This document shows, in pieces, positions 22,164 to 33,285 of a stretch of DNA of 64,000 nt. The stretch covers positions 186,001-250,000 of the forward strand of contig CP038133.1 in NCBI GenBank assembly GCA_004519485.1. The letters run 5' to 3'. Positions within the stretch are counted from its first letter, which is position 1. Every line of letters begins with the position of its first letter. The position numbers were made by a program, and so were the translations under genes. A model generated the notes under the pieces. It searched no databases, had not been told where the DNA came from, and saw nothing but the letters and a program-made list of their open reading frames with translations. This DNA comes from Nannochloropsis oceanica (lineage: Eukaryota > Sar > Eustigmatophyceae > Eustigmatales > Monodopsidaceae).

Positions 22164-23651
22164 ATGACTGTTCCAAACGATGGAGAGGCTGTGGCTCCTT
22201 CCGCTCCGCCCACTTCTTTCCACCCCTCCTCCTCAGCCTCGTCCGCCACCTCCTCTCCTTCCTACGCCCATCTCCAGGCACAGGCGCATCAACACCACAG
22301 TAACGGCACCGCCGCGGTACTGAATGTGGAGACACGGCTCATGCACGCCCATAACGAGCTCTTTCAGAAGCAGCTTCGGGCCATGCATATGTTGGTGGAG
22401 GAGCAAAAAAGTATGCCGTCGGGCTTTCGGGTCCTTGAACAAGTTCTGACCGGCAACGCGGAGGGGACCGAAGGAGCAGGACGCAGTGGTGGTGGTAACG
22501 GAGGAGGAGGAGGAGAAGGAGGAGGAGGAGAAGGGGGAGGAGGACGAACAGCAGCGGCCGCAGCAGGAGGGGGGTTTGGTGGAAGCGGACGCTTGGGGAT
22601 GAGCAGCAGTCGAGGCTCGAGTGCGGGTGGAGGAGGAACAGGAGGAGCGGCAGGGACGACAGCAGCGACGGCAAAGAAGCAAAAGACAAGTAAGTGGGGA
22701 AAGGATGGATTGCCTAGCATTACACCGACGACGGGGTGTTCGCATGGGGAGGTATATTGTAAAAACTTATGCCGGAGTTGCTATCAGCGGTGGAGGCGGG
22801 CAACGGTGAGACACGGGGGGTTGGAGCTGGTAGAAACGGGAAGAGGGTACCAAGCAAGTGCACCTGCGCTGCTACTGGACGACAGGAGCGAGGGGGGGGA
22901 ATCTTTTGGTGGGATGGGAGGAGGGGATGATGATTCTACGATGGATGATGAGGCAAGTGGGGGCGGGGTGATAGGGAGTAGGCGGGCGAGTTCTAAGAGG
23001 AGGGGGCCGGGGCCGCCGATAGAAGTAATTCGGACGGCCAGGAACTTGAAAAAGATTCCTACGAAGAGGCAGCCAGATTTATGCGTATTATGTGAGTTGC
23101 GGCCGATTCTGTGTCGAAGTTTATGTAATGGATGCTATCAACGGTGGCACAAGGCGAGGAAAAGCGCCATGGAACGGGGCGAGCCCGAGGTCCCGTGTCC
23201 AAGTATTGAAATTCTTGAGCAAAGGAAACTGCAGGCGGCAGCTGGTGGAAAAGAGGCGGAAGATGGGGGGGGGGCGATGGAGGGAGGAGGGACGGGAGGA
23301 GGGGGGAGACAAGGGAGTATTGGGGAGGGCGATGCGGCGTCAATGGGATTTTCTCCGTCGGGGGAGGGCGGTGGGGAGGGAGGGAAAGGCGGGCATGCGT
23401 TTCCACATCCACTTTCGCAGGTGCCTCACCATCCGTTGCAGCAGGAGGATGGCCCGCCGTCTGGAGGGGAAACCGGGGTTCGGCAGCCTCAGCAGCAGCA
23501 TCATCATCAGGAGCAGCCTCAGCAGCAACAGCAGCAGCATATGCAGCAACAACTTCAGTCTCAGCCTAAGCAGCAGGAGCAAGACATACAAGAGCAAGAA
23601 CCGCAGCAGCAACAGCATGCAATGGAAGAAGAGCGAGCACCTGAGGCATAG
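22164..23651 (+). CDS. Protein with two CYQRW cysteine motifs (putative zinc-binding regulator)
   Basis: Intronless, 495 aa. N-terminal third is Ser/Ala/His-rich, with a helical stretch (RLMHAHNELFQKQLRAMHMLVEE) and a Gly-rich linker. Two related cysteine modules follow: C192-x6-C199-x3-C203-x2-C206-YQRW and C307-x2-C310-x6-C317-x3-C321-x2-C324-YQRW. Each is flanked by basic residues (RWRRATVRHGG, RWHKARKSAMERG; KKQKTSKWGKDG before the first). The C-terminus is Gly/Gln-rich. Paired Cys modules next to basic helices, in a low-complexity protein, suggest nucleic-acid binding or transcription control, but that is inference. It does not fit GATA, Zn2Cys6 or C2H2 spacing. ATG 22164 is the first in frame. 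Confidence 0.8.
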   Translation: MTVPNDGEAVAPSAPPTSFHPSSSASSATSSPSYAHLQAQAHQHHSNGTAAVLNVETRLMHAHNELFQKQLRAMHMLVEEQKSMPSGFRVLEQVLTGNAEGTEGAGRSGGGNGGGGGEGGGGEGGGGRTAAAAAGGGFGGSGRLGMSSSRGSSAGGGGTGGAAGTTAATAKKQKTSKWGKDGLPSITPTTGCSHGEVYCKNLCRSCYQRWRRATVRHGGLELVETGRGYQASAPALLLDDRSEGGESFGGMGGGDDDSTMDDEASGGGVIGSRRASSKRRGPGPPIEVIRTARNLKKIPTKRQPDLCVLCELRPILCRSLCNGCYQRWHKARKSAMERGEPEVPCPSIEILEQRKLQAAAGGKEAEDGGGAMEGGGTGGGGRQGSIGEGDAASMGFSPSGEGGGEGGKGGHAFPHPLSQVPHHPLQQEDGPPSGGETGVRQPQQQHHHQEQPQQQQQQHMQQQLQSQPKQQEQDIQEQEPQQQQHAMEEERAPEA

Positions 23652-24594
23652 TGTAAGGGGTAGGGAGAGGAGATGGGTGGAGTAGTGGAAGGAAGAGAAG
23701 GAGGGTGGATGCCCCGGGGAATGAGGAAATTGTTGACTCGGCACGTGCTAAGGATTGGTAAGGAAAAAACGAGGAAGAGAAAGGAGTGAGATACAGGGAG
23801 GATGTGGGCGATAAGACAATTTCTGTCTTCCACGAAGCACATGGCATTGGTGTGTTTGGAATGTAATGAAGGGAGGGAAGGAGGGAGGAAGGGAGGCGGT
23901 GGGCACAACGATTATAAGAAGGCTAGAAAAGGAAGCAGAGGGGAGGGCTGAGCAGAGACCCTTACACGAGAGAGCTGATGAGTGTTGCGTGTGGTGGAGG
24001 TTTGTCTGTGCGCATGTATTCGTCTGAGTTTGGAGGAAGTGAGAGCTAATGAATGTCAGATAGGGGAGAGAACACAGGTTTAACGAGAGTATGGAGAAAA
24101 AAATGTATCAGTTGAGGGGGAAACGGAGGGGGGAATCATGATGGTGCAGTTTGCAAAGAAGAGCATTGACATAACGAGGACGAAGGGGGAGAGGAGGAAG
24201 AGGGAAACAATGATCAAGGAAAGGGGGGAAAGATAGTGAAAGAGAAAAAGACATAAGGAGAGGAAGAAGAAAAAGAAGAAGAAGCACCAGAAGAAGAGGA
24301 ATCACGGGGAGCATAACAAGAAAAAGATGAAGAAGAGGGACAAGAAGAAAAAAGACGACGGAAAATCACGATGCCATCAAGAGAAATGACGATCAGCAAG
24401 TCTCGCACGCTTATATATACTCTATTTTACCTATTTACTGATAATCCTACCCACACATTCTCACTTACCTTCACACCCATCTCCGCATCCCAAAAACACC
24501 CCGCATCCCAACCGCCAAAATGATCCCTTTCCCCTCTCCCTATCCGGCCATCCAACCGCCTTTCATTCAGAGCTTAGTGGCATTATCTGTGGAC
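23652..24594. other. Convergent intergenic region
   Basis: Purine-rich on the plus strand (GGGAGG, GAAGAAG runs), probably the 3' region of the CYQRW gene. A TATATATA word at 24411-24418 has no credible gene just downstream. No gene seen. Confidence 0.45.
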
Positions 24595-26176
24595 CTACTT
24601 CCTTGCAATCCCCGCTTTCAAAATAAATCCATTCACAAACCGCAACACCGCCATATCATCCTCAGGGTACTTCGTTGCACTTCCTCCCCCTTCCCTTCCT
24701 CCTCCCCCCACAACCCTCTCCCAAAACTCCAACAACGGACTATATCCTCCCCTGTCGCCCCCCCCCAACTTTTCGGGCGTCCTTCCTGTCAAATCATAGG
24801 CAAATGCAAAGGCTCTCTGCAACGCCCGGGGGGAAGCGGGAGCGGGCGCATTAAAATGAGCCGGGATAATAGAAGTGAACTTCCACCTTAGAGCCACGCG
24901 TTCCACAAACTCGACGAGAGCCTCGGGCACTTTGGAGTAAACGAATGTCTCAATGACGGGAGAGACTAGCAGGCGGCGTTCGACGAGCTTGAAGGTGGAG
25001 AAACGGGTGGGGCCTGCAGATGGGGGAAAGGAGAGAGGGAAGGAAGAAGAAGCGTAAGCGGATTCGAGACGGCATGAAAGGAGAGGAATGTATAACTCTA
25101 ATCGTTACATAGGGATAGAAGGTGGCGAGGGAGCGGAGAGGGAGAAGGAGTGATGAGGGAAGGGAAGTACCGAGGAAGAGGATTTGGAGTGCCATCCTCG
25201 CCCAGCCCTTTCGACGGTTAGCTTCTGTGTTGGGCGGTACAGGGGTGTTGCTTGGCACCGCATCAGGGTCGTCGTACGAAGCTTTGAGAAGGTCGGGAAT
25301 ATCCACGACGGGGGAGGGGGACTGGCCATCGATGTACACCACGAGGTCTGTGACCAAGAGGGTTTTAGTGGATTTGTGGAAGAAGACGACCTCGTTGGCA
25401 GGCCCAATGCCGATGCAAGGGGGTTGAAGGACGAATTGCTCGATTTCGTTTGCCCAAGGCATGGGTTTCCTGCTCCGGCTTGAATCATCGTCGTCTGAGA
25501 GGTAGCCATCGACGCGAAAGGGAGGGGGCAGGTTGACGGGCCAGGCCCATTGCCCGGGACATACCCACACTTTCGCTTTCGGGTACGCCCTTGCAAAGCC
25601 GCCGACAAAGACCTTGTGTTCAAAGGCTGTTGTGGGGAGAATAATGTACGCAATTTCCCCCCCAAGCTCATCGAGGAGACGCCGGCACTCTCTCGTGGCG
25701 GCCACGGGGGCGTGCACCCACAGCCGGCCATCGGCCAGTCGTATCACAGTCATTCGAATGGGGGTGGTCACATTGAAGAAACCCTGAGGCTGCTCAAACG
25801 TCCAAATATTCTCTGCCACTTGTGTTCGAACCGTCCGTCGTTCGAAGTAGGGCTTGAGAGGGAGCCCTGTTAGCAAGGTGTACTGCCTGTCCTTCTTTAG
25901 GCGGGCTTCCTCAGGGCTGATTTGTACGCTCTCACGTGAGCTATCGTCGCGGGTGTAAACCTCCAAGAGCGTCGAAAGAGGATTTGGCTTGCCGCTGCTG
26001 CTACTCATGGAGGCTTTGGACGGGAGTTTAGCTGTTGTCGGTGCCTTGCTTGCCACTATGAGGCTCCATGGCTTTGTTCCGGGAGTGTAGGCGTGGACTA
26101 GAGGAGGCTGGAGGAGGAAAAGGGGCAGGAAAGCCGCAAACAGGCATTGGCATCGCCGCTGGCGCGGCCTGTCCAT
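24595..26176 (-). CDS. DUF4336 family protein (metallo-beta-lactamase-like), plastid or secreted
   Basis: Two exons: 26176-25171 and 25013-24595, with a G|GTACTT donor and CTGCAG acceptor in matching phase; 474 aa. Residues 1-32 form a signal peptide (CLFAAFLPLFLLQPPLVHA) before YTPGTKPW, a possible plastid bipartite leader. The core has ENIWTFEQPQGF, PIRMTVIRLADGRLWVHAPVA, GGEIAYIILPTTAFEHKVF, KVWVCPGQWAWPVNLPP, EVVFFHKSTKTLLVTDLVVY and, in exon 2, VSPVIETFVY and RWKFTSIIPAHFNAP. These are landmarks of DUF4336, a plant/algal/cyanobacterial family resembling metallo-hydrolases, function not established. Joining exons restores continuous family sequence across LFLG|GPTRFSTF. The 5' end faces uS17m 264 bp away, probably sharing a promoter region. 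Confidence 0.88.
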
Positions 26177-26440
26177 GCTACTAATTATTATCAATGTCTT
26201 GTGGGGGTTGAAAATATAGACGAAAGAGTGAGGGAATAAGAAAAGCATCAAGGAAATGAGTCATTGCACTTTCTGCCCTCAATAGGCGTGGAAGGAGTCA
26301 CGGAGCATGCCATGTGCCGACTCGGTCTCATCGGACGGCTGATGGTTTGATGATTTGCTGCCCTAGGTGATCGCCTTAACACAGCACTCACCTTCACCCT
26401 GCACCTTACACCACAATCCCTACACAGAGCTCCTCTCATC

Positions 26441-27207
26441 ATGTTTCGACGAGTAGGAGCCGGCCTCAGTCGGTGGGTGTGCGGCGCGCCCGCGTCGTTG
26501 CCTGCGGTCGCTGCCCCTCGCTCCTCCATCATCATCCCATACAGCAGCAGCAGCTGCAGTCGGAGCCTCAGTGTCCTGGCCTCGTCCAACCGAAAGGCCT
26601 GCCCCTTCCTTCTCTCCCAACATAAGCGCATGCCACAGCAGCAGCATGAACTTCTACCACTACCACGAGGACTGTCGACGAGCAGAGACAGCAGCGCGGC
26701 GCAACACGAGACAGACGCAGCAGAGGGAGCAGCGCCAGAAGGGGACTTGTTGGAGGCGCCCAAGCCGCCGCGCAATTCCATGGTGGGTGTTGTAGTATCG
26801 GACAAGATGGACAAGTCCATTGTGGTCAAGGTGAGCTTTTGAGTGCTTGGGTGGCTTGGGTGGGCGGCATGGATTAGGCAAAAAGGGAGGGGGATATGCC
26901 TGAGGATGCTTTTCTATTGTGTGCAATGTCTTAAAACACACACACACTCTGTAGGAACAGTTTCGATTCCTACCTTATCCCCCACACATCCATAAACATA
27001 TTTAACACCTGATAGGTCTCACGTTTGAAGCTTTTTTTGCCTTACATGGTGCGGAAGCGGACGTTTAAGAAGATTATGGCCCACGACGAGGCCAACGAGT
27101 GTGGGGTTGGGGATATCGTTCGTGTCAAGCCATCGCGGCCGTTGAGCAAGCGGAAGAGCTTTGCCTTGCATGAGATTATTCGCAAGGACCCCAAGCTGAC
27201 GATATGA
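26441..27207 (+). CDS. Ribosomal protein uS17, organellar (probably mitochondrial)
   Basis: Two exons: 26441-26830 and 27016-27207, phase 0, donor AAG|GTGAGC; 193 aa. The C-terminal ~80 residues carry the S17 fold: [58 protein letters not shown]17 binds 16S/12S rRNA early in small-subunit assembly. The ~110-residue N-terminal extension is Ser/Ala/Arg-rich ([17 protein letters not shown]), typical of a mitochondrial presequence and without the hydrophobic signal peptide seen on plastid proteins here. The intron falls inside the conserved beta-barrel, between K130 and V131. Confidence 0.92.
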
Positions 27208-28039
27208 GGAGCGAATTGGATGGTAGAGATTTGAAGAGGAATCGGGATAGCGGGGGACTAATAACTTGGAGGAATGGTCTCCTTCCGTGTTCCACTGTTG
27301 ATTGCACGACCAAGCAGTGAAAAGAAACGTTGTTAAATGTCCTCAGTCCTTTCTGTGGATGATTAATACTATTATTACATTAAATTTTGATTTGGCTTTC
27401 CCCTCAGTGGGCCTTGGCTTGTGCGGTTAGTCACCTCGCCAAATACTTTCTAGCATCATCGTCTTACACATTTCTATCCTGTACGATTCTGGTTGCCAAA
27501 CACAAATTTCTCACTTCGTTGTATATCTTATCGTATCGTCAACTTCCGCATCACTGCGTGCATAAAAATAGCTTCTTTTTTGGGGGGGGGGGCGCCTTTC
27601 CATTCCTAGCCAAAAAAGCTCCGCTTTCTCAGCCGCTATCGACAATGAAGGAGAAAATTTTATCATTCGCTTGAGAGTCATGATGATGAATTCGTGACGC
27701 GAGGGAGAGCTCTGAGGAGAATAGCTGTGACTTATGCAGCGAGTCGCATGGATGGCGTCCGAGTTCTAACGAGAACATCGTGAAAGGCCTGTCTGCACGT
27801 GCGGCGATGTGCGGCGAAGAAAAACATGCGCGGCGCGGCGATGCGCCGTTTCTATTGCTTCGTCGCTTGGAAAGCGTATGTTCAGTGGAAAGGATAGTAG
27901 TGGTAGCTCTTGAGACCGTGAGCCTCCGGCAAGACCGTGAACCATTCGACGCCTGGAATTGAGTTTACCAAAGATTGCACAAAAATAGGCTCCTGAATCA
28001 GATCCTCTCCCGTCCTCAATACAGGCGCTCTGGCCGCAC
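27208..28039. other. Intergenic region between uS17m and RsmI genes
   Basis: 832 bp with a G-run at 27582-27592 and T-rich patches. No gene recognised. The right end should contain the RsmI promoter. Confidence 0.45.
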
Positions 28040-29209
28040 ATGAGAATACGACCGACCGTCCACTTCGTGCCCATCCTCCTTCACCTTGCCTGCTTTAGCA
28101 CGACGGCGCACCGCCAGCTTGTTCATACTGGTGTGGGCTCTGCCGCCTCCGCCCGCGGTCTGGGCTGCTTCCTTGCACCTCGCCTTCTGCAATGTTTGCC
28201 ACTGCTTTCCTCTAACTCGAGAATATGCCACAGCAGTACCCGCAGTGGCGCGGGCAACAGCATCAGCCCTAGCGATGAAGGGATACCCGGGCGAGTTCCC
28301 AACAAAATAATTCCCGGTACTATCTACTTTGTCGCCACTCCTGTGGGCAATCTTGGCGACATCACCCTCCGGGCCCTCGACGTGCTGCGCGGCGTCGATG
28401 TGATCGCCTCAGAAGACACGCGAACAACGGGCTTGCTTCTCAAGGCTCTTGGATTGACCAAAAAGCCACAAATGAGCCATCATCAACACAACGTGCAAAG
28501 TCGAGTGCCCGAACTGGTGCGGAAGGCCCAAGTCGAAAACCTATCCATTGCCGTGGTCTCAGACGCAGGCACACCTGGTATCTCCGACCCTGGCAACGAG
28601 CTTGCCGCTGCATGTTGGGCCGCAGGGGTCCCTGTCGTGCCTGTTCCAGGCGCATGCGCGGCAGTTGCCGCTGTGAGCGTCTCTGGATTTGCATCGACGG
28701 AGTTCGTGTTTATTGGCTTCCTCCCTGCGAAGAGTGGAAAGTCCCGCAAGGCCAAAGTAGCCGAGGTGGCGACCCAAGACCGACCGTGTGTGCTGTATGA
28801 GTCGCCTAACCGCGTGTTGCGCACGTTGATGGAAATTCGGGAGGCGGATGAGACGGGCGGCGAACGGATGGTGATGTGTGCGCGGGAGCTGACAAAGTTG
28901 CACGAAGAATTGTTTCGAGGTACCTTGAGTGAGGCTGTGCTTCACTTTGGCGGTCAAGAGGGCAGCGATTCACCCTCAACAGCATCACCGAGAGGAGAAT
29001 TTACGTTGGTCTTGGGGCCATTGCCTCGGATGGCGCGGGGGAAGGAGGAAATGGGTGCCTTGGTGCGAGAAATGCTGCAGGTGTGTCTGGACGAGGAAGA
29101 ATTGTCTGCTTCCGAGGCGGCCAAAAAGGTCAGTAAGTGTCTTGGAAAAGAGGCAGGGCTTGCCAGGTCGGATGTGTACAAAATAGCTCTTGAAATAAAA
29201 GGTAAATAA
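28040..29209 (+). CDS. RsmI-type 16S rRNA 2'-O-ribose methyltransferase, organellar
   Basis: Single exon, 389 aa (bacterial RsmI ~285 aa plus a leader). The N-terminal ~85 residues are basic/Ser-rich without acidic residues, an organelle presequence; target organelle undecided. Core landmarks of the SAM-dependent tetrapyrrole-methylase fold are present: GTIYFVATPVGNLGDITLRA, SEDTRTTGLLLKALG, SDAGTPGISDPGNELA, VPGACAAVAAVSVSGF, FVFIGFLPAKSGKS, YESPNRVLRTL. In bacteria RsmI methylates the ribose of C1402 in the 16S decoding centre. A eubacterial-type enzyme in a nuclear genome is expected to act on plastid or mitochondrial ribosomes. The C-terminus (SASEAAKKVSKCLG...KSDVYK-like) matches the usual helical end. 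Confidence 0.92.
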   Translation: MRIRPTVHFVPILLHLACFSTTAHRQLVHTGVGSAASARGLGCFLAPRLLQCLPLLSSNSRICHSSTRSGAGNSISPSDEGIPGRVPNKIIPGTIYFVATPVGNLGDITLRALDVLRGVDVIASEDTRTTGLLLKALGLTKKPQMSHHQHNVQSRVPELVRKAQVENLSIAVVSDAGTPGISDPGNELAAACWAAGVPVVPVPGACAAVAAVSVSGFASTEFVFIGFLPAKSGKSRKAKVAEVATQDRPCVLYESPNRVLRTLMEIREADETGGERMVMCARELTKLHEELFRGTLSEAVLHFGGQEGSDSPSTASPRGEFTLVLGPLPRMARGKEEMGALVREMLQVCLDEEELSASEAAKKVSKCLGKEAGLARSDVYKIALEIKGK

Positions 29210-30409
29210 CTTGTCAAAGGTTCACCATGGCCCTGAGGAGGAAAGCAGCTCATGAGGTGCAGTCAAGTAAGATACTAATTGAATATTGCTTTCTGCAGAT
29301 TTTAACTCGGCATGTATGTAGAATAATAAACTTCCTTGGACTGCTCGGCTGGTACCCGCAGTAATGTGTCCTGTCCTGTGTGTGACTGTTTTTGATGGGA
29401 TACGCAACCACTCTTCTCTTGCGGAGCACCAGCGGTAACGTAGTCACAAACACATCACCAAGCATCGGAACTGTGTATCAATCTTACCGAGCCCGTTTGT
29501 TCCCACTTATGTCCAAAAATGGAAGTACAATGGGTCTTACAATTCAGCTACTTGCTTGCAGGCTCTCTCCGCCAAGAATTCATGGTGGGTGACGACTAAT
29601 ATGGCTTTGACAAGAAGCACTTTTTCGGTGTCAAAATCTCTCACGCGACCGAGAAAGTACCGCAGAACCACAATTAAGTTTGAGAAAGTGACCTTGGTCC
29701 CCTGTCTATTAATATAGAAGCTACCCAATTTACGTTCATGTTGACTCCTACCATCGTTTGGAAGGTAGTTCGGTGGCTGACACTGCCTTCTCGAAACCAC
29801 TCACAACTGGTAAAGGGAAAAGCAACGACAACGACTTGAATAGCTAAATGTAGCGTGAAGCAGAGCACAGAGAGGTGACAATCGTTGAGGCTACAATGTA
29901 CATAACGTGTCCTGTTTTTTTGTTTGGTGTCATCTATGCGGTAACTCTCTACTTGCCTCAGGTCCGCGGGGAGGTTGGGGGAGGGGCGAAGGATTAATTG
30001 TTTAAATGCGCAAGAGCTGAGCATCCTGCCAGTAAGGTTGTAATGCTCTGTTCACTACAGTGTTGGTCTGCTTGGGAATGTGCCTAATAAAGTCGGAGAT
30101 TCGGAAGGGTGCATTCAAAAGAATCAAGACAAGACAAGTGGCAGGGCGGTGTAACTCGGCCCCGGGCCCCGGGCCCCTGGCGGGGCTTCGAACTTCGAAG
30201 TTGGACTTGTCGGCGACAGGCAGTCCAGTAATCGGGACTACTGGTTGGGCAAATGACGCATATCAGATGTATGGGACTAGTAATCACACATGCAACAACT
30301 TTCAAGCACAGGATTCATCCCGATGCTGTCCTTGTCGGAGCCAAGAAGGTGAGAGGCCGTGGGTTCGGTAAGACAAGACGAAGACAGAAAGCCTTATCGA
30401 CTTGACGAC
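29210..30409. other. Intergenic region between RsmI and AlkB-like genes
   Basis: 1.2 kb without a recognised gene. A GC-rich segment at 30158-30184 contains the repeated word GGGCCCC, and a nearby TTCGAACTTCGAA palindromic stretch lies at 30186-30198. It does not fold into a tRNA cloverleaf that I can trace. Confidence 0.45.
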
Positions 30410-32209
30410 ATGGCCCAGCCACGATCAAGACATCAATTTCCCCAGCACTACCATTCCACCATATTGCAACAACTCGTCGTCGTCCTTCTGCTGCTTCTGT
30501 TCCCAAGCATAGCGACTTCTTTTTTCCTGCTGCCTACTGTCCTCCACTGCTCGCTAATCCATCCCCTCATCCCTCTCGCAGCCGCTCCTAGCAGTACGCA
30601 ACAGCAGCAAACCCCAGCCCAACGCGTTCAGCATGCCCTTATGCCTGAGGATATTCTATCAAGCGCTATCGCAGGACTCCCTGATCTCAAAGCTGCGCAT
30701 TTATCAACTGCAGTGCTCCGTCTAGGCAAGGGACTATTGCAACCCAAGGAAGCTACCCGCCGCCGACAGTTGACACAGGATAACAAAGCCTTCTACACTC
30801 TCCTTGACAAAACACTCACGCTCGTAAGCATTCCCACCGCGAATCTCGGTCATATCCAGGACTTTTTACTTGGGCTGGCCTTGCTAGAGCACCCCATATA
30901 TGACGACCCCACTCTCCAAGCACGCATCGAAATGGACCTCTACCGTAATCTTTTGGCTCGACGAGTCGACGAACTCTCACCCGGTGACATTACCGGGCTC
31001 GCCTGGTGCTGGGAGAAGCTCGGTTTTGAACCCAGACGCCTTCCTTCTGCCTTGGCAGAGGTGACGTCCACCTTGCCATTTCGTATTCTGATAGGTGCGT
31101 TAAAGACAACAACTGGAGAGGAGGACGAAAACAAGGACAAGGAGGAAGCGTCCCTCTTAGATCTAGAGGAGTTGCGTGCCGAGGTGAATCTGAAGCGGGA
31201 CACAATCCAGTTGTCTCCTGATAAAACAATTGAAGAATCTCGTTTGACGGCATGGCAAGGCACGCAGCCATTTTATTACAGTGGGAAGCAAATGCCTGCG
31301 CGACCGATGACCCCGAGAATTTCTCGGATACGGGATAGGCTGGAGATTTTGACGGGGGTGCGGTATGACTGTGTATTGATAAATATGTACGAAACGGGCA
31401 AGACGGGCATGAGGTATCATGTAGATCCGGATCAAGGTATGTGCTGGTGGTGATGGAGGGTCGCGGGGAGAGAGGTGGTGTCTGTGTGTTGCTTCCTCTT
31501 TTTGGTTTGTAGGGGGTATGGCATGGAAGTGTGCGAGACGAATATGACTTGCTTGCACTTCCATACAGATCTGGGCGAAGAGAAATGTCCGCGCCGGTGG
31601 TGATAAGATAATACGGAGGAGGAGGGAGTTTGCTGGGTTTGTGATGGATGCTCAAACGCCGACGACCGGTCGTTTCCTTCTCCTTTGCTGCCCCGTTATG
31701 GCCCTGAAAGATTCATTTTTGTCCCTCTCTGCTTCCTATCCATGCCGTGTCCCCCCTAATTCTGACCTACAGGTGTCTATTGGTCGACCAATACGGTGGT
31801 AGTAAGCATTGGCGACACCAGGGAATTCTGCCTTCGAGAGATCGAGGAGAAGGCGGAGGAAGCCACCTTCAGCAAACGCCGGGGCGGAAGCAGCATGAGC
31901 AACACGAGCAATAGTTTCAGTACCAGCGATGGTGACGGTAAAAGCGAGACAATAAATGTAACAAAAAAGAAGAAGGGAAAACAAAACTCACACCACCGAT
32001 TTTTCGTCGCACAGAACGACGTCACTGAAATGACGGGGGAGTGTCAATGGCGGTACCAGCACGCCGTGAGAGTGTGCGATAATGCTGATGACGCTGGCCC
32101 TAGAATGAGCCTTGTATATAAACAGAGCTTGGGACAGGCGACGGAGGAGGAACGAAAGTGGGTCGCTTCCTATTTGCGACAAAAGGGTGGAGGGAAGAGC
32201 GGTGGCTGA
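30410..32209 (+). CDS. AlkB-like 2-oxoglutarate/Fe(II) dioxygenase with plastid-type leader
   Basis: Two exons: 30410-31436 and 31773-32209, donor CAAG|GTATGT, acceptor GACCTACAG, matching phase; 487 aa. Residues ~18-36 (LVVVLLLLLFPSIATSFF) are a signal peptide with an ATS|FF cleavage zone, resembling a plastid bipartite leader. The catalytic domain has YDCVLINMYETGKTGMRYHVDPD with iron ligands H337 and D339, then VVVSIGDTREFCLRE, distal ligand H439 (WRYQHAVRV) and 2OG-binding R453 (GPRMSLVYK). This is the ALKBH2/3 pattern (oxidative demethylation of nucleic acids or proteins). A ~50-residue charged insert separates core strands. The middle region (helical, ALMPEDILSSAIAGLPDL...) is unassigned. 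Substrate is unknown. Splicing is supported because the HxD and the distal His lie in separate exons. Confidence 0.87.
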
Positions 32210-32264
32210 GGAGCTATCGCGAGGAGGGAGCATGAATGGCGGTACCAGCATGTCGTGAGAGTGT
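32046..32264 (+). repeat. 30-bp direct repeat: last AlkB exon and its 3' flank
   Basis: Copy 1 at 32046-32075 overlaps the codon for the distal iron-ligand His. Copy 2 at 32235-32264 begins 26 bp after the stop codon. They match at 28 of 30 positions, 189 bp apart. Confidence 0.8.
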
Positions 32265-33285
32265 TGTTGTTGTTGTCACACGCATTATGCTGGACAGATA
32301 ATGAGTTTGATTTGTCGGTCAGGCCCGAGATTCAATGGAGGAGGGAGGGGGGCGGGTTGCTGGGTTTGGATGCAAGCGAGATTAGAGGGAGAGGAGGGGA
32401 GTGGGGGAAGAGTCTGTCAGTGGGAGTTGATAGAAAATGGGAAAATCTGCGATTGGACAAGAACAAATGAATGCTTACTTGCATGCTTGGGTGCATGGTG
32501 TCCGGTTGCTGTCGCGGCATGCACAGCTTGAGTCACATGCATTCGTTTTGTTTGGTCCTTTTTTGAGAAGCGGGGGGTATGGTTGGTTGCTCCAATGCCG
32601 TGCTGCTCCTTCCTACGGAGATTAGACGCGTCAGGGTCGGCGTCCGCTCGGTCACTTTTTGCTGTCATTGTCCAGGCCACCAATCAGCTGGCTCGTGGGC
32701 CGTGGCTTTTTTTTCCATTGGAGTTGCGATAGACCCCCTCCACTCCCTCGTGTTTGTTTTCCTCTTCCCTATCCACGCAAGCACGAAAACTCTTTTTCAC
32801 ACACACACACACACACACACACATGTATATATATATGCATATATATGTTTACATCCCTCCAATCATTTGAAACTTGTGTTCGAAGGACAATCCCCATGTC
32901 TCTGCTACACTCCATCCATTTCCGCCCTTGACACATACACATTGGCAACAACGGCTTTCATTACACAGCATAGCACCACATGGCAGAGAACAGCGTGTAC
33001 CTGACTGGTTCAAGATCCATCCGTCTTGGTTCCTGCATGTTCGCACCTCCGACCCCACTGAGAGTCCCTTGACAATTTATTTTACACACCCCTTGGAAAC
33101 GGCAGAGTCTCTTGGTGGTCCTCACTCACCGAGCGCTTCCCTCCCTTCTCCCCTCCCTCCCTCCCTCCCCCTGCCCTGGCTGCTAATGCTTCTCATACTG
33201 ATACCACTATGCACTCCCTCACATCTGTATCTGTCACTCCTTCCCTCCCTCCCTCCCTCCCTCCCTCCCTTCTCTCCTCCCCTCC
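32210..33285. other. Convergent intergenic region with simple repeats
   Basis: Holds the second copy of the 30-bp repeat, a (CA)12 tract at 32798-32822 followed by TATATATA/CATATATATG words to ~32850, and a (CCCT)n tract around 33243-33270. Open frames across the C/T-rich sequence (32874-33560) are low-complexity and not convincing. Confidence 0.5.

Noticed and set aside
24409-24420. TATATATA word followed by an ATG open frame at 24520-24891
   Set aside because: The open frame is antisense to the DUF4336 last exon, whose family match is clear.
30150-30260. GC-rich segment with TTCGAA that might be a tRNA T-arm
   Set aside because: No acceptor or anticodon stem could be matched around it.
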